This document shows positions 47,902-58,924 of a DNA stretch of 64,000 nucleotides, piece after piece. The translations under genes were made by a program, and so were the position numbers. Origin of the DNA: Henricia sp. BOLD:AAB3569 (lineage: Eukaryota; Echinodermata; Asteroidea; Spinulosida; Echinasteridae). Positions within the stretch are counted from its first letter, which is position 1; each line of letters opens with the position of its first letter. The notes under the pieces were generated by a model. That model had not been told where the DNA came from, searched no databases, and was given only the letters and a program-made list of their open reading frames with translations. The DNA is taken from contig JBBELK010001603.1 of assembly GCA_037783545.1 (NCBI GenBank), positions 58,535-122,534 of the forward strand, read 5' to 3'.

Positions 47902-50900
47902 TCAACGGCCGTACAAATGTACACCAGCGCGGCGCATGCGCAGGGTGTCCCAACAGCCACGGTTAGGGGAATAACCACGCAGCCGAGCTCCGTTTTCCCT
48001 AAACTCTGAAATTTCTCCGTCATTTCCCAGCGAAAATCTGTCAATTTTGCATGACAAGTGCGGAATATATACAGTTTGGAGCATGCAAAATTTGAAGTTG
48101 GTTGGAAAATTCCTTGATTTCCAAATTTGCCGGCATTTGGGACACACTTTGACCTAATTCCCGTCACAATCTGGGGTGAGTCAACGGCCGTACAAATGTA
48201 CACCAGCGCGGCGCAGGGTGTCCCAACAGCCACGGTTAGGGGAATAACCACGCAGCCGAGCTCCGTTTTCCCTAAACTCTGAAATTTCTCCGTCATTTCC
48301 CAGCGAAAATCTGTCAATTTTGCATGACAAGTGCGGAATATATACAGTTTGGAGCATGCAAAATTTGAAGTTGGTTGGAAAATTCCTTGATTTCCAAATT
48401 TGCCGGCATTTGGGACACACTTTGACCTAATTCCCGTCACAATCTGGGGTGAGTCAACGGCCGTACAAATGTACACCAGCGCGGCGCAGGGTGTCCCAAC
48501 AGCCACGGTTAGGGGAATAACCACGCAGCCGAGCTCCGTTTTCCCTAAACTCTGAAATTTCTCCGTCATTTCCCAGCGAAAATCTGTCAATTTTGCATGA
48601 CAAGTGCGGAATATATACAGTTTGGAGCATGCAAAATTTGAAGTTGGTTGGAAAATTCCTTGATTTCCAAATTTGCCGGCATTTGGGACACACTTTGACC
48701 TAATTCCCGTCACAATCTGGGGTGAGTCAACGGCCGTACAAATGTACACCAGCGCGGCGCAGGGTGTCCCAACAGCCACGGTTAGGGGAATAACCACGCA
48801 GCCGAGCTCCGTTTTCCCTAAACTCTGAAATTTCTCCGTCATTTCCCAGCGAAAATCTGTCAATTTTGCATGACAAGTGCGGAATATATACAGTTTGGAG
48901 CATGCAAAATTTGAAGTTGGTTGAAAAATTCCTTGATTTCCAAATTTGCCGGCATTTGGGACACACTTTGACCTAATTCCCGTCACAATCTGGGGTGAGT
49001 CAACGGCCGTACAAATGTACACCAGCGCGGCGCATGCGCAGGGTGTCCCAACAGCCACGGTTAGGGGAATAACCACGCAGCCGAGCTCCGTTTTCCCTAA
49101 ACTCTGAAATTTCTCCGTCATTTCCCAGCGAAAATCTGTCAATTTTGCATGACAAGTGCGGAATATATACAGTTTGGAGCATGCAAAATTTGAAGTTGGT
49201 TGGAAAATTCCTTGATTTCCAAATTTGCCGGCATTTGGGACACACTTTGACCTAATTCCCGTCACAATCTGGGGTGAGTCAACGGCCGTACAAATGTACA
49301 CCAGCGCGGCGCAGGGTGTCCCAACAGCCACGGTTAGGGGAATAACCACGCAGCCGAGCTCCGTTTTCCCTAAACTCTGAAATTTCTCCGTCATTTCCCA
49401 GCGAAAATCTGTCAATTTTGCATGACAAGTGCGGAATATATACAGTTTGGAGCATGCAAAATTTGAAGTTGGTTGGAAAATTCCTTGATTTCCAAATTTG
49501 CCGGCATTTGGGACACACTTTGACCTAATTCCCGTCACAATCTGGGGTGAGTCAACGGCCGTACAAATGTACACCAGCGCGGCGCAGGGTGTCCCAACAG
49601 CCACGGTTAGGGGAATAACCACGCAGCCGAGCTCCGTTTTCCCTAAACTCTGAAATTTCTCCGTCATTTCCCAGCGAAAATCTGTCAATTTTGCATGACA
49701 AGTGCGGAATATATACAGTTTGGAGCATGCAAAATTTGAAGTTGGTTGGAAAATTCCTTGATTTCCAAATTTGCCGGCATTTGGGACACACTTTGACCTA
49801 ATTCCCGTCACAATCTGGGGTGAGTCAACGGCCGTACAAATGTACACCAGCGCGGCGCAGGGTGTCCCAACAGCCACGGTTAGGGGAATAACCACGCAGC
49901 CGAGCTCCGTTTTCCCTAAACTCTGAAATTTCTCCGTCATTTCCCAGCGAAAATCTGTCAATTTTGCATGACAAGTGCGGAATATATACAGTTTGGAGCA
50001 TGCAAAATTTGAAGTTGGTTGAAAAATTCCTTGATTTCCAAATTTGCCGGCATTTGGGACACACTTTGACCTAATTCCCGTCACAATCTGGGGTGAGTCA
50101 ACGGCCGTACAAATGTACACCAGCGCGGCGCAGGGTGTCCCAACAGCCACGGTTAGGGGAATAACCACGCAGCCGAGCTCCGTTTACCCTAAACTCTGAA
50201 ATTTCTCCGTCATTTCCCAGCGAAAATCTGTCAATTTTGCATGACAAGTGCGGAATATATACAGTTTGGAGCATGCAAAATTTGAAGTTGGTTGAAAAAT
50301 TCCTTGATTTCCAAATTTGCCGGCATTTGGGACACACTTTGACCTAATTCCCGTCACAATCTGGGGTGAGTCAACGGCCGTACAAATGTACACCAGCGCG
50401 GCGCATGCGCAGGGTGTCCCAACAGCCACGGTTAGGGGAATAACCACGCAGCCGAGCTCCGTTTTCCCTAAACTCTGAAATTTGTCGGCATTTCCCAGCG
50501 AAAATCTGTCAATTTTGCATGACAAGTGCGGAATATATACAGTTTGGAGCATGCACAATTTGAAGTTGGTTGGAAAATTCCTTGATTTCCAAATTTGCCG
50601 GCATTTGGGACACACTTTGACCTAATTCCCGTCACAATCTGGGGTGAGTCAACGGCCGTACAAATGTACACCAGCGCGGCGCAGGGTGTCCCAACAGCCA
50701 CGGTTAGGGGAATAACCACGCAGCCGAGCTCCGTTTTCCCTAAACTCTGAAATTTCTCCGTCATTTCCCAGCGAAAATCTGTCAATTTTGCATGACAAGT
50801 GCGGAATATATACAGTTTGGAGCATGCAAAATTTGAAGTTGGTTGGAAAATTCCTTGATTTCCAAATTTGCCGGCATTTGGGACACACTTTGACCTAATT

Positions 50901-51467
50901 CCCGTCACAATCTGGGGTGAGTCAACGGCCGTACAAATGTACACCAGCGCGGCGCAGGGTGTCCCAACAGCCACGGTTAGGGGAATAACCACGCAGCCGA
51001 GCTCCGTTTTCCCTAAACTCTGAAATTTCTCCGTCATTTCCCAGCGAAAATCTGTCAATTTTGCATGACAAGTGCGGAATATATACAGTTTGGAGCATGC
51101 AAAATTTGAAGTTGGTTGGAAAATTCCTTGATTTCCAAATTTGCCGGCATTTGGGACACACTTTGACCTAATTCCCGTCACAATCTGGGGTGAGTCAACG
51201 GCCGTACAAATGTACACCAGCGCGGCGCAGGGTGTCCCAACAGCCACGGTTAGGGGAATAACCACGCAGCCGAGCTCCGTTTTCCCTAAACTCTGAAATT
51301 TCTCCGTCATTTCCCAGCGAAAATCTGTCAATTTTGCATGACAAGTGCGGAATATATACAGTTTGGAGCATGCAAAATTTGAAGTTGGTTGGAAAATTCC
51401 TTGATTTCCAAATTTGCCGGCATTTGGGACACACTTTGATATAATTCCCGTCACAATCTAGGGTGAG
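47902..51467 (+). repeat. HOR family II, copy 1: 13 monomers, 3,566 bp
   Basis: Lengths in order are 279, 273, 273, 273, 279, five-position run 273, 273, 273, 273, 278, then 273, 273, 273. Markers are GGTTGAAAAATT in monomers 4, 8 and 9, CGTTTACCCT in monomer 9 (about 50,184), and AATTTGTCGGCATTT with GCATGCACAATTT in monomer 10, which is one base short. GATATAATTCC and TCTAGGG close the unit. Most other monomers are identical to the consensus. Confidence 0.92.
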
Positions 51468-51899
51468 TCAACGGCCGTACAAATGTACACCAGCGCGGCG
51501 CATGCGCAGGGTGTCCCAACAGCCACGGTTAGGGGAATAACCACGCAGCCGAGCTCCGTTTTCCCTAAACTCTGAAATTTCTCCGTCATTTCCCAGCGAA
51601 AATCTGTCAATTTTGCATGACAAGTGCGGAATATATACAGTTTGGAGCATGCAAAATTTGAAGTTGGTTGGAAAATTCCTTGATTTCCAAATTTGCCGGC
51701 ATTTGGGACACACTTTGACCTAATTCCCGTCACAATCTGGGGTGAGTCAACGGCCGTACAAATGTACACCAGCGCGGCGCAGGGTGTCCCAACAGCCACG
51801 GTTAGGGGAATAACCACGCAGCCGAGCTCCGTTTTCCCTAAACTCTGAAATTTCTCCGTCATTTCCCAGCGAAAATCTGTCAATTTTGCATGACAAGTG
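50557..51899 (+). repeat. Left arm of a 1,343-bp inverted repeat
   Basis: Pairs with 51,951-53,293 around a symmetry centre at 51,925. The GATATAATTCC marker starting at 51,437 mirrors to 52,413 exactly, so there is no net length difference. The arm ends on the outside at 50,556, where GCATGCACAATTT here faces the reverse complement of GCATGCAAAATTT at 53,294. Confidence 0.9.
51468..51899 (+). repeat. Truncated start of the next HOR II copy
   Basis: One complete 279-bp monomer and the first part of a 273-bp one, ending at GCATGACAAGTG where orientation switches. This matches monomer 1 and part of monomer 2 of family II. Confidence 0.9.
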
Positions 51900-53654
51900 A
51901 ATTTTCCAACCAACTTCAAATTTTGCATGCTCCAAACTGTATATATTCCGCACTTGTCATGCAAAATTGACAGATTTTCGCTGGGAAATGACGGAGAAAT
52001 TTCAGAGTTTAGGGAAAACGGAGCTCGGCTGCGTGGTTATTCCCCTAACCGTGGCTGTTGGGACACCCTGCGCCGCGCTGGTGTACATTTGTACGGCCGT
52101 TGACTCACCCCAGATTGTGACGGGAATTAGGTCAAAGTGTGTCCCAAATGCCGGCAAATTTGGAAATCAAGGAATTTTCCAACCAACTTCAAATTTTGCA
52201 TGCTCCAAACTGTATATATTCCGCACTTGTCATGCAAAATTGACAGATTTTCGCTGGGAAATGACGGAGAAATTTCAGAGTTTAGGGAAAACGGAGCTCG
52301 GCTGCGTGGTTATTCCCCTAACCGTGGCTGTTGGGACACCCTGCGCATGCGCCGCGCTGGTGTACATTTGTACGGCCGTTGACTCACCCTAGATTGTGAC
52401 GGGAATTATATCAAAGTGTGTCCCAAATGCCGGCAAATTTGGAAATCAAGGAATTTTCCAACCAACTTCAAATTTTGCATGCTCCAAACTGTATATATTC
52501 CGCACTTGTCATGCAAAATTGACAGATTTTCGCTGGGAAATGACGGAGAAATTTCAGAGTTTAGGGAAAACGGAGCTCGGCTGCGTGGTTATTCCCCTAA
52601 CCGTGGCTGTTGGGACACCCTGCGCCGCGCTGGTGTACATTTGTACGGCCGTTGACTCACCCCAGATTGTGACGGGAATTAGGTCAAAGTGTGTCCCAAA
52701 TGCCGGCAAATTTGGAAATCAAGGAATTTTCCAACCAACTTCAAATTTTGCATGCTCCAAACTGTATATATTCCGCACTTGTCATGCAAAATTGACAGAT
52801 TTTCGCTGGGAAATGACGGAGAAATTTCAGAGTTTAGGGAAAACGGAGCTCGGCTGCGTGGTTATTCCCCTAACCGTGGCTGTTGGGACACCCTGCGCCG
52901 CGCTGGTGTACATTTGTACGGCCGTTGACTCACCCCAGATTGTGACGGGAATTAGGTCAAAGTGTGTCCCAAATGCCGGCAAATTTGGAAATCAAGGAAT
53001 TTTCCAACCAACTTCAAATTTTGCATGCTCCAAACTGTATATATTCCGCACTTGTCATGCAAAATTGACAGATTTTCGCTGGGAAATGACGGAGAAATTT
53101 CAGAGTTTAGGGAAAACGGAGCTCGGCTGCGTGGTTATTCCCCTAACCGTGGCTGTTGGGACACCCTGCGCCGCGCTGGTGTACATTTGTACGGCCGTTG
53201 ACTCACCCCAGATTGTGACGGGAATTAGGTCAAAGTGTGTCCCAAATGCCGGCAAATTTGGAAATCAAGGAATTTTCCAACCAACTTCAAATTTTGCATG
53301 CTCCAAACTGTATATATTCCGCACTTGTCATGCAAAATTGACAGATTTTCGCTGGGAAATGACGGAGAAATTTCAGAGTTTAGGGAAAACGGAGCTCGGC
53401 TGCGTGGTTATTCCCCTAACCGTGGCTGTTGGGACACCCTGCGCCGCGCTGGTGTACATTTGTACGGCCGTTGACTCACCCCAGATTGTGACGGGAATTA
53501 GGTCAAAGTGTGTCCCAAATGCCGGCAAATTTGGAAATCAAGGAATTTTCCAACCAACTTCAAATTTTGCATGCTCCAAACTGTATATATTCCGCACTTG
53601 TCATGCAAAATTGACAGATTTTCGCTGGGAAATGACGGAGAAATTTCAGAGTTT
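51900..53654 (-). repeat. Inverted satellite tract, the only orientation flip in the window
   Basis: All landmark words appear as reverse complements, for example TTGACTCACC, CCGGCAAATTTGG and CACTTGTCATGC. In its own direction the tract holds a partial monomer, four full 273-bp monomers, the GATATAATTCC/TCTAGGG marker, one 279-bp monomer and a partial one. The entry joint at 51,899/51,900 shares one G. The exit joint at 53,652-53,654 shares TTT. The first 51 bases (51,900-51,950) are the unpaired spacer of the inverted repeat. It could be a real template-switch rearrangement or an assembly fold-back. Confidence 0.95.
51951..53293 (-). repeat. Right arm of the inverted repeat
   Basis: Reverse complement of 50,557-51,899 with no difference noticed by eye or in two reading frames. 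Beyond 53,293 the tract is still satellite but has a 273-bp monomer where the left side has the 278-bp GTCGG monomer. Confidence 0.9.
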
Positions 53655-55358
53655 CCAAATTTGCCGGCATTTGGGACACACTTTGACCTAATTCCCGTCA
53701 CAATCTGGGGTGAGTCAACGGCCGTACAAATGTACACCAGCGCGGCGCAGGGTGTCCCAACAGCCACGGTTAGGGGAATAACCACGCAGCCGAGCTCCGT
53801 TTTCCCTAAACTCTGAAATTTCTCCGTCATTTCCCAGCGAAAATCTGTCAATTTTGCATGACAAGTGCGGAATATATACAGTTTGGAGCATGCAAAATTT
53901 GAAGTTGGTTGGAAAATTCCTTGATTTCCAAATTTGCCGGCATTTGGGACACACTTTGACCTAATTCCCGTCACAATCTGGGGTGAGTCAACGGCCGTAC
54001 AAATGTACACCAGCGCGGCGCAGGGTGTCCCAACAGCCACGGTTAGGGGAATAACCACGCAGCCGAGCTCCGTTTTCCCTAAACTCTGAAATTTCTCCGT
54101 CATTTCCCAGCGAAAATCTGTCAATTTTGCATGACAAGTGCGGAATATATACAGTTTGGAGCATGCAAAATTTGAAGTTGGTTGAAAAATTCCTTGATTT
54201 CCAAATTTGCCGGCATTTGGGACACACTTTGACCTAATTCCCGTCACAATCTGGGGTGAGTCAACGGCCGTACAAATGTACACCAGCGCGGCGCATGCGC
54301 AGGGTGTCCCAACAGCCACGGTTAGGGGAATAACCACGCAGCCGAGCTCCGTTTTCCCTAAACTCTGAAATTTCTCCGTCATTTCCCAGCGAAAATCTGT
54401 CAATTTTGCATGACAAGTGCGGAATATATACAGTTTGGAGCATGCAAAATTTGAAGTTGGTTGGAAAATTCCTTGATTTCCAAATTTGCCGGCATTTGGG
54501 ACACACTTTGACCTAATTCCCGTCACAATCTGGGGTGAGTCAACGGCCGTACAAATGTACACCAGCGCGGCGCAGGGTGTCCCAACAGCCACGGTTAGGG
54601 GAATAACCACGCAGCCGAGCTCCGTTTTCCCTAAACTCTGAAATTTCTCCGTCATTTCCCAGCGAAAATCTGTCAATTTTGCATGACAAGTGCGGAATAT
54701 ATACAGTTTGGAGCATGCAAAATTTGAAGTTGGTTGGAAAATTCCTTGATTTCCAAATTTGCCGGCATTTGGGACACACTTTGACCTAATTCCCGTCACA
54801 ATCTGGGGTGAGTCAACGGCCGTACAAATGTACACCAGCGCGGCGCAGGGTGTCCCAACAGCCACGGTTAGGGGAATAACCACGCAGCCGAGCTCCGTTT
54901 TCCCTAAACTCTGAAATTTCTCCGTCATTTCCCAGCGAAAATCTGTCAATTTTGCATGACAAGTGCGGAATATATACAGTTTGGAGCATGCAAAATTTGA
55001 AGTTGGTTGGAAAATTCCTTGATTTCCAAATTTGCCGGCATTTGGGACACACTTTGACCTAATTCCCGTCACAATCTGGGGTGAGTCAACGGCCGTACAA
55101 ATGTACACCAGCGCGGCGCAGGGTGTCCCAACAGCCACGGTTAGGGGAATAACCACGCAGCCGAGCTCCGTTTTCCCTAAACTCTGAAATTTCTCCGTCA
55201 TTTCCCAGCGAAAATCTGTCAATTTTGCATGACAAGTGCGGAATATATACAGTTTGGAGCATGCAAAATTTGAAGTTGGTTGGAAAATTCCTTGATTTCC
55301 AAACTTGCCGGCATTTGGGACACACTTTGATATAATTCCCGTCACAATCTAGGGTGAG
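53655..55358 (+). repeat. Return to forward orientation; shortened HOR II copy
   Basis: Starts in mid-monomer at CCAAATTTGCCGG. Complete monomers start at 53,715, 53,988 (GGTTGAAAAATT), 54,261 (279 bp), 54,540, 54,813 and 55,086 (CCAAACTTGCC near 55,301), followed by GATATAATTCC and TCTAGGG. This looks like family II monomers 3-7 joined to a last monomer, missing about five or six units. Confidence 0.85.
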
Positions 55359-58300
55359 TCAACGGCCGTACAAATGTACACCAGCGCGGCGCATGCGCAG
55401 GGTGTCCCAACAGCCACGGTTAGGGGAATAACCACGCAGCCGAGCTCCGTTTTCCCTAAACTCTGAAATTTCTCCGTCATTTCCCAGCGAAAATCTGTCA
55501 ATTTTGCATGACAAGTGCGGAATATATACAGTTTGGAGCATGCAAAATTTGAAGTTGGTTGGAAAATTCCTTGATTTCCAAATTTGCCGGCATTTGGGAC
55601 ACACTTTGACCTAATTCCCGTCACAATCTGGGGTGAGTCAACGGCCGTACAAATGTACACCAGCGCGGCGCAGGGTGTCCCAACAGCCACGGTTAGGGGA
55701 ATAACCACGCAGCCGAGCTCCGTTTTCCCTAAACTCTGAAATTTCTCCGTCATTTCCCAGCGAAAATCTGTCAATTTTGCATGACAAGTGCGGAATATAT
55801 ACAGTTTGGAGCATGCAAAATTTGAAGTTGGTTGGAAAATTCCTTGATTTCCAAATTTGCCGGCATTTGGGACACACTTTGACCTAATTCCCGTCACAAT
55901 CTGGGGTGAGTCAACGGCCGTACAAATGTACACCAGCGCGGCGCAGGGTGTCCCAACAGCCACGGTTAGGGGAATAACCACGCAGCCGAGCTCCGTTTTC
56001 CCTAAACTCTGAAATTTCTCCGTCATTTCCCAGCGAAAATCTGTCAATTTTGCATGACAAGTGCGGAATATATACAGTTTGGAGCATGCAAAATTTGAAG
56101 TTGGTTGGAAAATTCCTTGATTTCCAAATTTGCCGGCATTTGGGACACACTTTGACCTAATTCCTGTCACAATCTGGGGTGAGTCAACGGCCGTACAAAT
56201 GTACACCAGCGCGGCGCAGGGTGTCCCAACAGCCACGGTTAGGGGAATAACCACGCAGCCGAGCTCCGTTTTCCCTAAACTCTGAAATTTCTCCGTCATT
56301 TCCCAGCGAAAATCTGTCAATTTTGCATGACAAGTGCGGAATATATACAGTTTGGAGCATGCAAAATTTGAAGTTGGTTGAAAAATTCCTTGATTTCCAA
56401 ATTTGCCGGCATTTGGGACACACTTTGACCTAATTCCCGTCACAATCTGGGGTGAGTCAACGGCCGTACAAATGTACACCAGCGCGGCGCATGCGCAGGG
56501 TGTCCCAACAGCCACGGTTAGGGGAATAACCACGCAGCCGAGCTCCGTTTTCCCTAAACTCTGAAATTTCTCCGTCATTTCCCAGCGAAAATCTGTCAAT
56601 TTTGCATGACAAGTGCGGAATATATACAGTTTGGAGCATGCAAAATTTGAAGTTGGTTGGAAAATTCCTTGATTTCCAAATTTGCCGGCATTTGGGACAC
56701 ACTTTGACCTAATTCCCGTCACAATCTGGGGTGAGTCAACGGCCGTACAAATGTACACCAGCGCGGCGCAGGGTGTCCCAACAGCCACGGTTAGGGGAAT
56801 AACCACGCAGCCGAGCTCCGTTTTCCCTAAACTCTGAAATTTCTCCGTCATTTCCCAGCGAAAATCTGTCAATTTTGCATGACAAGTGCGGAATATATAC
56901 AGTTTGGAGCATGCAAAATTTGAAGTTGGTTGGAAAATTCCTTGATTTCCAAATTTGCCGGCATTTGGGACACACTTTGACCTAATTCCCGTCACAATCT
57001 GGGGTGAGTCAACGGCCGTACAAATGTACACCAGCGCGGCGCAGGGTGTCCCAACAGCCACGGTTAGGGGAATAACCACGCAGCCGAGCTCCGTTTTCCC
57101 TAAACTCTGAAATTTCTCCGTCATTTCCCAGCGAAAATCTTTAAATGTTGCATGACAAGTGCGGAATATATACAGTTTGGAGCATGCAAAATTTGAAGTT
57201 GGTTGGAAAATTCCTTGATTTCCAAATTTGCCGGCATTTGGGACACACTTTGACCTAATTCCCGTCACAATCTGGGGTGAGTCAACGGCCGTACAAATGT
57301 ACACCAGCGCGGCGCAGGGTGTCCCAACAGCCACGGTTAGGGGAATAACCACGCAGCCGAGCTCCGTTTTCCCTAAACTCTGAAATTTCTCCGTCATTTC
57401 CCAGCGAAAATCTGTCAATTTTGCATGACAAGTGCGGAATATATACAGTTTGGAGCATGCAAAATTTGAAGTTGGTTGAAAAATTCCTTGATTTCCAAAT
57501 TTGCCGGCATTTGGGACACACTTTGACCTAATTCCCGTCACAATCTGGGGTGAGTCAACGGCCGTACAAATGTACACCAGCGCGGCGCAGGGTGTCCCAA
57601 CAGCCACGGTTAGGGGAATAACCACGCAGCCGAGCTCCGTTTACCCTAAACTCTGAAATTTCTCCGTCATTTCCCAGCGAAAATCTGTCAATTTTGCATG
57701 ACAAGTGCGGAATATATACAGTTTGGAGCATGCAAAATTTGAAGTTGGTTGAAAAATTCCTTGATTTCCAAATTTGCCGGCATTTGGGACACACTTTGAC
57801 CTAATTCCCGTCACAATCTGGGGTGAGTCAACGGCCGTACAAATGTACACCAGCGCGGCGCATGCGCAGGGTGTCCCAACAGCCACGGTTAGGGGAATAA
57901 CCACGCAGCCGAGCTCCGTTTTCCCTAAACTCTGAAATTTGTCGGCATTTCCCAGCGAAAATCTGTCAATTTTGCATGACAAGTGCGGAATATATACAGT
58001 TTGGAGCATGCACAATTTGAAGTTGGTTGGAAAATTCCTTGATTTCCAAATTTGCCGGCATTTGGGACACACTTTGACCTAATTCCCGTCACAATCTGGG
58101 GTGAGTCAACGGCCGTACAAATGTACACCAGCGCGGCGCAGGGTGTCCCAACAGCCACGGTTAGGGGAATAACCACGCAGCCGAGCTCCGTTTTCCCTAA
58201 ACTCTGAAATTTCTCCGTCATTTCCCAGCGAAAATCTGTCAATTTTGCATGACAAGTGCGGAATATATACAGTTTGGAGCATGCAAAATTTGAAGTTGGT

Positions 58301-58924
58301 TGGAAAATTCCTTGATTTCCAAATTTGCCGGCATTTGGGACACACTTTGACCTAATTCCCGTCACAATCTGGGGTGAGTCAACGGCCGTACAAATGTACA
58401 CCAGCGCGGCGCAGGGTGTCCCAACAGCCACGGTTAGGGGAATAACCACGCAGCCGAGCTCCGTTTTCCCTAAACTCTGAAATTTCTCCGTCATTTCCCA
58501 GCGAAAATCTGTCAATTTTGCATGACAAGTGCGGAATATATACAGTTTGGAGCATGCAAAATTTGAAGTTGGTTGGAAAATTCCTTGATTTCCAAATTTG
58601 CCGGCATTTGGGACACACTTTGACCTAATTCCCGTCACAATCTGGGGTGAGTCAACGGCCGTACAAATGTACACCAGCGCGGCGCAGGGTGTCCCAACAG
58701 CCACGGTTAGGGGAATAACCACGCAGCCGAGCTCCGTTTTCCCTAAACTCTGAAATTTCTCCGTCATTTCCCAGCGAAAATCTGTCAATTTTGCATGACA
58801 AGTGCGGAATATATACAGTTTGGAGCATGCAAAATTTGAAGTTGGTTGGAAAATTCCTTGATTTCCAAATTTGCCGGCATTTGGGACACACTTTGATATA
58901 ATTCCCGTCACAATCTAGGGTGAG
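55359..58924 (+). repeat. HOR family II, copy 2: 13 monomers, 3,566 bp
   Basis: Offset exactly 7,457 bp from copy 1 over the whole unit, including CGTTTACCCT (57,641), the 278-bp GTCGG monomer (57,834) and the closing marker. Private differences noticed are ATTCCTGTCAC near 56,163 and a TCTTTAAATGTTGC cluster near 57,140. Confidence 0.92.
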
